The notes: generated by a model from the sequence alone, not told the origin. A stretch of DNA of 22,573 nt from an uncultured Mycoplasmatota bacterium (GCA_947572405.1 CANPBV010000011.1:1-22573); one strand, 5' to 3'. Positions 8,426 to 14,682 are shown, counted from the stretch's first letter. Numbers and translations: made by a program.

Positions 8426-9130
8426 TTATATTATCGTGATAGGCCCCTTTATTTTTTTGTTCTTATAAATGAGTGCAGAAAAGGAGATGTTTTCGCTTTC
8501 CCTTACTCTGGAAATTAAAAACATCATATCTGCATATTTTTTAAAACTATCATAATGATACATTGTTTTTAAGGTTTGTGCCTTTTTTATTTCTGACTTT
8601 CTTTCTACATTTGATAAAATAATCATTGTAATGTGATACTTTTTTGAGTACTGTTTTAAAGCTTTTAATATTTCTTCTTTTTTATAATTTGAATTTTTTA
8701 TAAGACTATCAAATGTATCAATAATAAGAAAATGAATGTCATCACTTTCATCATAATTTATGAAGTAATCTAAAATGTCTTCCGATAAACTTGCAAATTT
8801 CAAATCTATCATTTCAATATTAGAATTTCCAATCTCTTCTAGGGCCTTTATAAATGGTTTTTCCTTAATTTTAAAATGATTTCTTTGATACATGCAAGGA
8901 TGAAAATATTGATGAATTTCGTTTGATGGTATTCCACTCATGAAACTGGTTAGTTTTTCTATATAAAAGTCACTTGGATTATCAAGATGAAACATTCTAA
9001 TTTTTTTCTTTTGCCTTATCCCTAATTCATAAAGGATATGCACTGTCAATTCTACTTTTCCATTTAAAGGTCTAGATGCAATTACTATAAAATTATTTTC
9101 TAAAATATCATTAAAAAAATATTCTAGCAT
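8426..9130 (-). CDS. DnaB C-terminal-like RecA-fold ATPase, degenerate Walker A (copy 2)
   Basis: 234 residues resembling the RecA-like motor domain of DnaB helicase without the primase-binding N-terminal domain. DnaB-type landmarks in order: FIVIASRPLNGK (13-25, where DnaB has IAARPSMGKT), MFHLDNPSDFYIEKLTSF (46-63, like the DnaB FSLEM segment), Walker B FLIIDTFDSL (134-143, D138), ITMIILSNVERK (~167-178, the DnaB ALSQLSR segment), YADMMFLISR (199-208) and KNKKIKGP near the C terminus (DnaB KQRNGP). The Walker A Lys25 is kept but the following Thr is Val26, so ATP hydrolysis may be impaired. The start overlaps the upstream paralogue by 7 bases, with AGAGGA 10 bases before the ATG. Homology is argued from ordered motifs; biochemical role unknown. 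Confidence 0.75.
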   Translation of the reverse strand: MLEYFFNDILENNFIVIASRPLNGKVELTVHILYELGIRQKKKIRMFHLDNPSDFYIEKLTSFMSGIPSNEIHQYFHPCMYQRNHFKIKEKPFIKALEEIGNSNIEMIDLKFASLSEDILDYFINYDESDDIHFLIIDTFDSLIKNSNYKKEEILKALKQYSKKYHITMIILSNVERKSEIKKAQTLKTMYHYDSFKKYADMMFLISRVRESENISFSALIYKNKKIKGPITII

Positions 9131-9837
9131 TTGCTTTGTTTCCTCTCTATTTCATAATTGTTTTTGTCATATTCAATGATTTGTTCTTTTTGAAGTTCTT
9201 CTTTTTCATATTCTTTGATAGAAAGTCTTTTTGTCCTTTCCTTTGGTTTTTTAGAATCAATTATATTGACATAAAGTCGCTTTTCTACTGACAAGTCTTC
9301 TTTGTCTACATCATGTATTAAAATAAACTCTGTTCCATATCTTTGGACACTTTCGCTCATTTTTCTTAGAGCTTCTTTTTTATGATATTTGCTATTTTTT
9401 AATAATAAATGAAAATCTTCGATGACAACGATTGTGCTAGTATCAAATTCTAACATTTCTAAAATATTATCTAAATAGTCCATTTCTGCTATTCCTTTTT
9501 CTCCTATCATAAATAAGTTACTCTGTTGCACTTTTTCAATTGCACTTACAAAATGAAATCTATTAATCAATTCGGTGTTATTATGACTTAATCCCAACCA
9601 AGGATATAAGTATTTTGTAAGTACTCTTTTATTTATTTTTGAAATACATGATAAAAGATGTCTATAATAATAATCACTTCTTTTCGCAAATGTATAAAAT
9701 AACACCTCCTGATTCTCTGTAATTCCATATTTGTACAATAAGTAAGTTATAAATGTCGTTTTTGCTTCTACATCTTCACATATAACTTCACTAATTCCAC
9801 CTTTCATAAACTCATTTTCCAATATATTTTTTTGCAT
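9124..9837 (-). CDS. DnaB C-terminal-like RecA-fold ATPase, degenerate Walker A (copy 1)
   Basis: 237 residues, first gene of the cassette and a diverged paralogue of the next gene. The two align along their length: ILENEF/ILENNF, VLFYTFAKRSDYYYRHL/RMFHLDNPSDFYIEKL, a Y-x-x-PW/HPC segment, and LLKNSKYHKKEALRKM/LIKNSNYKKEEILKAL. Here the nucleotide loop reads CEDVEAKTTF (20-29). Lys-Thr-Thr is kept, but the Gly before Lys is Ala and the first loop Gly is lost. Walker B is TIVVIEDFHLLL (135-146), followed by a RecA-type beta strand FILIHDVDKE. The last ~40 residues are charged and probably extended. The start ATG has AAAGGAGAGG 5-8 bases upstream. The partner copy has the opposite defect, which suggests a heteromeric ATPase, but that is inference. 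Confidence 0.72.
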   Translation of the reverse strand: MQKNILENEFMKGGISEVICEDVEAKTTFITYLLYKYGITENQEVLFYTFAKRSDYYYRHLLSCISKINKRVLTKYLYPWLGLSHNNTELINRFHFVSAIEKVQQSNLFMIGEKGIAEMDYLDNILEMLEFDTSTIVVIEDFHLLLKNSKYHKKEALRKMSESVQRYGTEFILIHDVDKEDLSVEKRLYVNIIDSKKPKERTKRLSIKEYEKEELQKEQIIEYDKNNYEIERKQSKC

Positions 9838-9860
9838 AATACCTCTCCTTTGCTGATATC

Positions 9861-9885
9861 ACTATAGCAAAGTTTAAAAAAACTT
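9861..9885 (-). promoter_or_regulatory. Extended -10 promoter with inverted repeat before the cassette
   Basis: The minus strand reads TGC-TATAGT (9869-9861), an extended -10, shortly upstream of the AAGGAGAGG ribosome-binding site. The expected -35 zone is poor. A perfect inverted repeat AAGTTT-N4-AAACTT (9885-9870) fills the spacer, positioned where a bound regulator would affect polymerase. The upstream terminator at 9911-9938 implies transcription must restart here. Confidence 0.5.
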
Positions 9886-9910
9886 GCTTAACAGAAGAGA
9901 AAAATAGACA

Positions 9911-9938
9911 AAAATAAAAATCAAGTTTCCTTGATTTT
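9911..9938 (-). terminator. Terminator after the HTH-protein gene
   Basis: A 9-bp perfect stem AAAATCAAG/CTTGATTTT closed by a GAAA tetraloop on the minus strand, followed by TATTTTTG. It separates the HTH gene from the downstream cassette. Confidence 0.85.
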
Positions 9939-9972
9939 ACTGTGTAAAATTAATTTTTCGTACTTGTCAAAA

Positions 9973-10620
9973 CTACTTTGTGACATAAAACATTCTTTTT
10001 TCTTTATCATATCCAACATTGTGATAACAAAAGTTCATATCCTTCAAATACCGCTCTATCCATTTGGTAGAAACATGTAATTCTAATGCTGCTTTTTTGA
10101 TATCAATATAAGTCTTATCTTGAACATATTGTTTCAATCTTTCTATGTTATGAAGACGTGTTTTTGATAATGTTTGATAACTTTTTTTTAAATACATTTC
10201 ATATAGCGATTCCAAAGATACTTGAAGGCCAGGATGATATACCAAACATGAAAACTTCATCAGCGCTATTTTAGAATGCCAAGAAATAATTTGTACGATA
10301 TTAAAGATTTGATAAGGCCTTTCTATTCTATCTTTTTCATCAACGATTAAAAAAACATAGTCATAATTTTTAAATTGCTTCCGATTTTTGATATCATATT
10401 CTACAAAATTTATCTCTTTTTCCATTTTTAGAAATAATATCAATCCTTGATGTCGCTTGGCTTCTTTTAAAGAATTTAAATAAACAAGTCTTGGAAAACG
10501 ATGTGTTAAATCGGTATCATTCCACACTTTCTTTTTGCTTCTGATATCTTTAAATTTTAATTGTTCTATTTCTTTTTCTTGAAATCCTACAAATACAATA
10601 TTTCTTTTTCCTTGGTTCAC
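9973..10620 (-). CDS. Protein of unknown family with C-terminal helix-turn-helix
   Basis: 215 residues, family not recognised. Residues ~1-130 look like an alpha/beta domain (NIVFVGFQEKEI; GLILFLKME; YDYVFLIVDEKDRI), possibly a receiver- or Rossmann-like fold, but no catalytic motif is evident. Residues ~165-195 match a helix-turn-helix (DIKKAALELHVSTKWIERYLKDM), with a short C-terminal beta-rich tail. The start is GTG at 10620, inside a GTGA overlap with the upstream small gene's stop and with AGAGG about 8 bases before; this points to coupled translation. A strong terminator follows and the nuclease/ATPase cassette begins 136 bases downstream. It could be that cassette's transcriptional regulator. 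This is inferred from position and the HTH only. Confidence 0.72.
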   Translation of the reverse strand: MNQGKRNIVFVGFQEKEIEQLKFKDIRSKKKVWNDTDLTHRFPRLVYLNSLKEAKRHQGLILFLKMEKEINFVEYDIKNRKQFKNYDYVFLIVDEKDRIERPYQIFNIVQIISWHSKIALMKFSCLVYHPGLQVSLESLYEMYLKKSYQTLSKTRLHNIERLKQYVQDKTYIDIKKAALELHVSTKWIERYLKDMNFCYHNVGYDKEKRMFYVTK

Positions 10621-10781
10621 GAAATAACCTCTACATCTAGATTTATTTTATACGCTATTGGTTCAAATAACGATTCAAATTCTAATAAGTTATTTCGATT
10701 TATAATATGACATTTAATTTTCTTTTTAATATTGTATAAATAATAAATATAGTATTTGTCATCCTCTTTCATTCTTTCCAT
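10617..10781 (-). CDS. Small protein of unknown function, coupled to the HTH gene
   Basis: 54 residues starting at the ATG at 10781; a TTG at 10799 would give 60 but has no ribosome-binding site. A GGAG lies 12 bases before the ATG, which is rather far, so the start is uncertain. The sequence is charged and Tyr-rich (DDKYYIYYLYNIKKKIKC) with no membrane segment and no motif I recognise. The TGA stop is shared with the GTG of the HTH-protein gene. That overlap is the main evidence that this short frame is a real gene. Confidence 0.55.
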   Translation of the reverse strand: MERMKEDDKYYIYYLYNIKKKIKCHIINRNNLLEFESLFEPIAYKINLDVEVIS

Positions 10782-10872
10782 TTTTACTTCACACTCCAAT
10801 ATGACTTTTTTTCTTATTATTGCATCATAAGAAACTATTTTTTGATATCGTTTCTTTTTGTTTTATATATCA

Positions 10873-10900
10873 AAAAAGCACTACTTAATGAGTACTTTTT
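10873..10900 (-). terminator. Terminator after the DUF3781 gene
   Basis: A 10-bp stem AAAAAGTACT/AGTGCTTTTT (one G-U pair, 8-base loop) overlaps the TAA of the DUF3781 gene. The U-rich arm ends the transcript, and the symmetric A/T arms could also work in the other direction. Confidence 0.65.
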
Positions 10901-11142
10901 ACGATATGAGCTGTAATAATTGTATAGCTATGGAAATGGATTGTAATTCTTATGTTATCTATTTCACAGTACCAATTTTTCCCTTGTTTATAAATATAAC
11001 TTTTATTATTTTTAATCATTTGCTTGCAATAACAAACTGCATCTTCTTTTAGATTTAGATTTTTTTCTATTCTCAGTTTCCCCATTTCTGTTGTATGAAG
11101 TTTTTCAATATTTTGCAATAATATATTCTTATCATTTTTCAT
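10885..11142 (-). CDS. DUF3781 family protein
   Basis: 85 residues matching the small DUF3781 family. The N-terminal NIEKLHTTEMGKLRIEKNL, a central CKQMIKNNKSYIYKQGKNWYC segment and the terminal TIHFHSYTIITAH are its conserved landmarks. Function is unknown. In Firmicutes the family is often co-transcribed with acetyltransferase or GyrI-like genes, as here. The ATG at 11142 has no good ribosome-binding site. It overlaps the ancestral end of the preceding acetyltransferase frame (ATGAAAAATGA), so it was probably translated by coupling. The premature stop upstream may now lower that coupling. Confidence 0.85.
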   Translation of the reverse strand: MKNDKNILLQNIEKLHTTEMGKLRIEKNLNLKEDAVCYCKQMIKNNKSYIYKQGKNWYCEIDNIRITIHFHSYTIITAHIVKSTH

Positions 11143-11215
11143 GATTTATCAATTTTTCAAAAGAGTTGGCATTTAATATTGTATTTGATACAAATTTTCC
11201 TTTATAAAAATTAGC
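11132..11215 (-). other. Orphaned C-terminal codons of the YoaP-like gene behind an in-frame TGA
   Basis: Reading on in the same frame past the TGA at 11218-11216 gives 27 more sense codons and then TGA at 11134-11132. The residues (ANFYKGKFVSNTILNANSFE, then KLINHEK) match the family's expected tail, where a Trp precedes the Ala. A TGG-to-TGA change at that Trp is the simplest explanation. Restored, the protein would be 250 residues, close to B. subtilis YoaP (about 251). Confidence 0.75.
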
Positions 11216-11884
11216 TCAATTTTGAAAGACACATGGAACTTCTTTTGCTTTTTCTAAAGTGTCTATTTTTACAAAATGGATAGGAACATGGTTTTCTTTT
11301 GAATACTCTGTTAATTCTTTTATTTCATATTCTACATAGGGACATCCTGGACTATAGTAAATTGTGAACATATCTTCTTCTATTTTCATTTGTTTTGCTG
11401 AATCATTAAATTTTGGCTTTTCTTCGTTATTAAAGGAGAGCGCTAGTAATTCATAATCCTCTATTTCATCTACTACTTGAAAACCATAATGAAGATAAAA
11501 CTTTTTTTCTCCTAAAAATGGTTTTTTCTTTTTTGAAGTTAAAGTACAGATACCACTCATTCCTTTCTCTTTGGAATCTTCAATTGCATATTCTAATAAT
11601 TCTTTTGCAATTCCTTTTCCTTTAAAACTTCCTGCCACCCATAGGCAATAGATATATTGATACTTTTTCCCATTGATTGGTACCCATGCCGTTTCAATGG
11701 GTTCATATTCAATAAATGTTTTTCCTCTGGTATTTAATTTTCTAAATACATGACCATCTTTTAATTTGCTTTTTATCCATTCTTTTTTGCTATCTACACC
11801 ATTTTGATGCTTTTTATCTCCTATTGCACAGCATAAGTGTTCGCTATCGATATTTTCTAGTGTTAAATTGATATATTCATTCAT
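11216..11884 (-). CDS. yoaP: YoaP-type GNAT acetyltransferase, C-terminally truncated
   Basis: 222 residues. An N-terminal GNAT fold carries the acetyl-CoA loop GSFKGKG (85-91) after the beta4 strand YIYCLWVA, then ELLEYAIEDSKEKG and FYLHYGF. A C-terminal YoaP domain (~172 on) begins FTIYYSPGCPY. GNAT enzymes transfer acetyl from acetyl-CoA to an amine; the substrate of YoaP is not known. The ATG at 11884 lies in an ATGA overlap with the GyrI-like gene stop. The frame ends at EVPCVFQN-TGA, where relatives have Trp and about 27 more residues; these are present in frame behind the stop. This is either a fresh nonsense mutation, a readthrough site or a sequencing error. The lost tail belongs to the YoaP domain, so the GNAT core could still be active. 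Confidence 0.9.
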   Translation of the reverse strand: MNEYINLTLENIDSEHLCCAIGDKKHQNGVDSKKEWIKSKLKDGHVFRKLNTRGKTFIEYEPIETAWVPINGKKYQYIYCLWVAGSFKGKGIAKELLEYAIEDSKEKGMSGICTLTSKKKKPFLGEKKFYLHYGFQVVDEIEDYELLALSFNNEEKPKFNDSAKQMKIEEDMFTIYYSPGCPYVEYEIKELTEYSKENHVPIHFVKIDTLEKAKEVPCVFQN

Positions 11885-12522
11885 TTTGTTTCTTCCTTTA
11901 TTTTCCTAATTGGATGTCTAATAACCGTTCTTAATTTATTTGGTGCACATTTTCTTGGGTCGCTTAAATATATTTCATGATGAAATCTTTTCTCTGTGAT
12001 ATCTAATTCATAACCTTGTTCTATCATCAATTGATGCATCAATTCTAATGTTTTGGGTTCTTCATCATAGGAACCAATATGCATGCACTGAATACAAGTT
12101 CCTTCTTCATAAGTAAAAAATTCTACTTTACTATAATCCTGTTTCTTTTTTTCAGTTGCTTCTTTGATGGCCCAGTCAAAATCTTCTTTTGTTACAAAGT
12201 CTGGCAATCGTATCATGGAAATGAAGTGAAATGTTTCTTTTTTCTGATAATCTATAGTGTTATTTCCCTCTTGCCACCAAAGTCCTTCTAATGGAGGCAC
12301 AACATAGTTGAAAAAGCCTTCTATTTGACGAGCTCCTTTGTAACTCATTTTAATGGTAAAGGCAATTCCATATAATAGTCCAATCGACTTTTTATAGTCT
12401 CCATTTTCTTCATTTGGATTTCCTTTTACTATAATGTAATTCATTTTTGGGATTTCGATAATACTTGGGACATTTTTTGGCATATAAAATTCTTTATATT
12501 CTTTTTTATAATCAAAAGCCAT
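11881..12522 (-). CDS. GyrI-like small-molecule-binding protein
   Basis: 213 residues of the GyrI-like/SOUL-related effector-binding superfamily. Landmarks are YMPKNVPSIIEIPKMNYIIVKG at the N terminus, the aromatic PPLEGLWW segment and the conserved C-terminal HHEIYLSDPRKCAPNKLRTVIRHP. Such proteins bind lipophilic or cationic small molecules; some hydrolyse or sequester them and others serve as sensor modules. There is no DNA-binding domain here. The ATG at 12522 has AAAGGA 7 bases upstream. It is the first gene of an operon with the YoaP-like and DUF3781 genes. A WYL regulator sits just upstream and a palindromic site covers its promoter, so induction by a small ligand is plausible. Confidence 0.9.
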   Translation of the reverse strand: MAFDYKKEYKEFYMPKNVPSIIEIPKMNYIIVKGNPNEENGDYKKSIGLLYGIAFTIKMSYKGARQIEGFFNYVVPPLEGLWWQEGNNTIDYQKKETFHFISMIRLPDFVTKEDFDWAIKEATEKKKQDYSKVEFFTYEEGTCIQCMHIGSYDEEPKTLELMHQLMIEQGYELDITEKRFHHEIYLSDPRKCAPNKLRTVIRHPIRKIKEETK

Positions 12523-12552
12523 AATATCTTCCTTTCTGTTTTTCTAACAATT

Positions 12553-12590
12553 ATTATACTTAGTTAAATATGACAACTAATTGTCATATT
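12553..12590 (-). promoter_or_regulatory. Palindromic operator and promoter of the GyrI-like operon
   Basis: A perfect TATAAT -10 lies at 12558-12553 on the minus strand. Over the -35 zone sits a perfect 10-bp inverted repeat, AATATGACAA-N4-TTGTCATATT (12567-12590), which starts at the stop codon of the WYL-regulator gene. No U-run follows it, so a terminator is less likely than a protein-binding site. The adjacent WYL regulator is the obvious candidate binder (inference). Confidence 0.6.
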
Positions 12591-13482
12591 AAGAATATTG
12601 TTCGAGGCTTTTTCTTAATCGTTCTATGATTTCTTTTTTTACTTCTTTTGGTTCTAGTACTTTTATATGTTCTCCAAAGGAAAGAATATATCCATAAATC
12701 CAGTCATTGTATGGAAATTCTACAGATACTAAGAAATCACCATTTTCTTTCTTTTGAATAGCTGTTTCCTCAAATTCGTCATATACTCTATATGCTAAGG
12801 TTTTATCAATTTGTAAAATCAATGTTATCATTTTGGGCGGAGTATCATGCAATTCGATTCTCATATCCATGGTCCTATCAAATGTTTCTTCTAATATCAC
12901 CAATTCTTTTATTCTCATAATTTTAAAGAATCGGTAATCATTTTTATCGACATCAAAACCACATAAATACCAGGAGTTATATTTAAAGCAAAGCTTTATG
13001 GGTTCTACTTTTCTTTTGGTACAAGTTCCATAAGAGCTAAAATAAGAGAAAGTAATTACAGATTTATAGATAATCGCTTTTTTTATCATTTCAAAACTTT
13101 CCTGATGTGTTTTAGAATTACTCCAGATAGAAAAGTCTACATCAAACCATTCTTCTTCTGTTTTGGTAAATAGATGCTTCATTTTTTCATAGGTATCGTT
13201 ATTCATGACTTGTAACTTATTCATGCCCTGTAAGGAAAATAGAATTTGGTTCTGTTCTTCTTCTGATAATAAAGCTTTATCAAATTTATAGTTTTCTAAT
13301 AGATGAATACCCCCATTTTTTCCTTTGCTCATATAAATTGGAATATGAAATTCGCTTAACACTTCAATATCTCTATAAATGGTTCTAGTAGATACTTCAA
13401 AATATTCTGATAATTCTTTGGCAGTTATGGTATTATTAGAAAGTAGTAAATATAATATTCCAAATAAACGATTATTTTTCAT
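12589..13482 (-). CDS. WYL-domain transcriptional regulator, YafY/DeoR-type HTH
   Basis: 297 residues. An N-terminal HTH_11 winged helix covers about residues 5-60 (ITAKELSEYFEVSTRTIYRDIEVL). A central WYL domain covers about 135-215 (ITFSYFSSYG; VEPIKLCFKYNSWYLCGFD; FFKIMRIKEL), followed by a WCX-type C-terminal region (~225-297). WYL domains bind nucleic acid or nucleotide-type ligands in several regulators, including those of defence islands, but most family members next to GyrI-like genes act as local regulators of that operon. An ATG start at 13482 follows GGTGATAG, a weak ribosome-binding site. An extended -10 (TGATATAAT) precedes it. Its stop codon touches the palindrome in front of the GyrI-like operon, which it probably controls. 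Confidence 0.92.
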   Translation of the reverse strand: MKNNRLFGILYLLLSNNTITAKELSEYFEVSTRTIYRDIEVLSEFHIPIYMSKGKNGGIHLLENYKFDKALLSEEEQNQILFSLQGMNKLQVMNNDTYEKMKHLFTKTEEEWFDVDFSIWSNSKTHQESFEMIKKAIIYKSVITFSYFSSYGTCTKRKVEPIKLCFKYNSWYLCGFDVDKNDYRFFKIMRIKELVILEETFDRTMDMRIELHDTPPKMITLILQIDKTLAYRVYDEFEETAIQKKENGDFLVSVEFPYNDWIYGYILSFGEHIKVLEPKEVKKEIIERLRKSLEQYS

Positions 13483-13497
13483 GCTATCACCATATTC

Positions 13498-13506
13498 ATT
13501 ATATCA
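13498..13506 (-). promoter_or_regulatory. Extended -10 promoter of the WYL regulator
   Basis: TGA-TATAAT (13506-13498) lies just upstream of the WYL gene and downstream of the previous operon's terminator. No clear -35 is seen, as expected of extended -10 promoters. Confidence 0.5.
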
Positions 13507-13532
13507 TCAAATGTTAAATTTCTTCTAGTTAG

Positions 13533-13566
13533 TAAAAAAGCAGATACTTTTTCTATATCTGCTTTT
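13533..13566 (-). terminator. Terminator of the metal-themed operon
   Basis: An 11-bp perfect stem AAAAGCAGATA/TATCTGCTTTT (13566-13556 with 13546-13536, loop 9) with a U-rich end on the minus strand, 14 bases after the HExxH-protein gene. Confidence 0.85.
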
Positions 13567-13579
13567 ATTAAAAATCAAT

Positions 13580-13951
13580 TTATAATTGTTTTCCTATTTT
13601 TTTTAAATATCTTTTTTCTGCATCACAAGCTTTTTGTTCACTTTCTTCAGTATGCCATTCATAGGTTCTACCTAAATGAGAATAAACTTCATAAGCATGT
13701 GTATATTCGTGAATGTTAACGCATAAAGATTTCACATCATAAATAATTGGAATAACCATTCTAATATCTATTAAAGTCCCATTTTCTCCTATCATTGGAA
13801 ATACTCCCCACTCAAAATCTTCAACTGATAGTGGCAATCTTTTAATTTTTCCTTTCATAAAGGTAAAAAACTCTTGATTTTTAATTCCTTCTTCTTCTAA
13901 AACGGTCTTTAATTCTTTTTGCCAATCTTTTATATTTGTTTTTTCTAGCAT
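13580..13951 (-). CDS. Small HExxH zincin-like protein
   Basis: 123 residues of unrecognised family. The motif VNIHEYTHAYE (residues ~81-91) is a canonical HExxH metallopeptidase helix with a nearby downstream acid (WHTEESEQKACDAE) that could supply the third zinc ligand. No signal peptide or membrane helix is seen with this start, so it would be cytoplasmic. The ATG at 13951 is 4 bases after the zinc-ribbon gene stop; AGGA lies only about 2 bases before it, so reinitiation is likely. A GTG at 14020 would overlap the upstream gene by 65 bases and add an implausible Ile/Val-rich leader. It is the last gene of the operon. Protease activity is inferred from the motif alone. Confidence 0.75.
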   Translation of the reverse strand: MLEKTNIKDWQKELKTVLEEEGIKNQEFFTFMKGKIKRLPLSVEDFEWGVFPMIGENGTLIDIRMVIPIIYDVKSLCVNIHEYTHAYEVYSHLGRTYEWHTEESEQKACDAEKRYLKKIGKQL

Positions 13952-13955
13952 ATTC

Positions 13956-14288
13956 CTATTTTTCTGTACAATGACATTCTGGATTAGTGCAAGTACAATT
14001 TGGATTATATCCACTAGCACATTCCTCTGTACAAGTACATTTCCATCTTTTTAAAGTAGGGAACAGTTTTTCACAGTATTTTTTCATTTCTTCATTGGTC
14101 ATTCCTGCTTGCTCTCCATATTTTGAACACATAAGAATATATTCTTCCATTGAAACTTTATCTATAAATTCCCCTTTTTCAAAACAAAATTTACAGTAAT
14201 CTATATTGATACTTCCATCTTTATTTCTACCCAATTGTTCCTTTGATTCTATAGGCATTCCACAACTTTGACATATTTTATGCTCCAT
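13956..14288 (-). CDS. Zinc-ribbon protein with Cys-rich C-terminal tail
   Basis: 110 residues. An N-terminal putative zinc ribbon starts CQSCGMPI and has Cys pairs at residues 6/9 and 32/35; it is followed by a helical segment (VSMEEYILMCSKYGEQAGMTNEEMKKYCEKLFP). That first ~85-residue layout is the common zf_ribbon family of unknown function. The last ~30 residues carry a further set of Cys in CxC spacings (KCTCTEEC, NCTCTNPECHC), resembling a metallothionein-like metal-binding tail not usual in the short family members. The ATG at 14288 follows AAAGGA. It sits between a secreted His/Cys peptide gene and a zincin-like gene in one operon. Confidence 0.85.
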   Translation of the reverse strand: MEHKICQSCGMPIESKEQLGRNKDGSINIDYCKFCFEKGEFIDKVSMEEYILMCSKYGEQAGMTNEEMKKYCEKLFPTLKRWKCTCTEECASGYNPNCTCTNPECHCTEK

Positions 14289-14322
14289 TTTATTTCTTCC
14301 TTTACTGTTTGGTTTTTACAAA

Positions 14323-14652
14323 TTAACGACAATTTTGATGTCTATTATGTCCACCATTATGATGTCCTACACCATGGTACTGATATCCATTAGATTGATA
14401 CCCCTGATGATTTGTTTGATTACAGTCTGGATAATTGCAATTAGAGTGGTACTCTGTGTGATTTGTTTGATTGCAATTTGGATAGTTACAATTCGCATGA
14501 TATTCTTCATGATGATAAGTGTTATTATAAACTTCTCCTTGTTCTACACTTGCATTTTCTACTCTTCTAGGACAATCTTGTATATATGCATATACTCTTT
14601 CTGCTCCAAAAATAAGAGAAAGAGCTCCTACTACAAATAAAATCTTTTTCAT
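14323..14652 (-). CDS. Secreted His/Cys-rich peptide with tandem repeats
   Basis: 109 residues, no family recognised. A signal peptide covers about residues 1-22 (MKKILFVVGALSLIFG, cleavage near VYA-Y). The mature part has two 17-residue tandem repeats (50-66, 67-83) of the form EYH-x-NCNYP-x-CNQTNH-x, then a Gly/His-rich tail (YHGVGHHNGGHNRHQNC). Six Cys and about a dozen His in ~87 residues suggest metal binding or disulfide cross-linking outside the cell; this is inference. The ATG at 14652 has GGAGGG close upstream; an in-frame start at 14670 lacks a ribosome-binding site. First gene of the operon with the zinc-ribbon (34-base gap) and HExxH genes. Confidence 0.78.
   Translation of the reverse strand: MKKILFVVGALSLIFGAERVYAYIQDCPRRVENASVEQGEVYNNTYHHEEYHANCNYPNCNQTNHTEYHSNCNYPDCNQTNHQGYQSNGYQYHGVGHHNGGHNRHQNCR
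14404..14505 (-). repeat. Two 51-base tandem repeats inside the secreted-peptide gene
   Basis: Units 14455-14505 and 14404-14454 encode the two 17-residue His/Cys repeats. They differ at several positions, mostly silent or conservative, so the duplication is not recent. Confidence 0.8.
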
Positions 14653-14682
14653 ATTCTCCCTCCAATTCATTTAACTACTAAT

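Noticed and set aside
11216..11218. Alternative genetic code with TGA as Trp
   Set aside because: TGA ends many other genes here (for example the MBL gene, the methylase and the GyrI-like gene) and Trp is written TGG throughout; only this one TGA sits at a Trp position.
14404..14505. CRISPR-like repeat
   Set aside because: Two directly adjacent 51-base units without spacers, inside a coding frame; no array.
14335..14640. Plus-strand 101-codon open frame opposite the secreted repeat peptide
   Set aside because: It is the complement of a repetitive His/Cys gene with signal peptide, promoter and ribosome-binding site; the plus frame encodes only low-complexity Ile/Met stretches.
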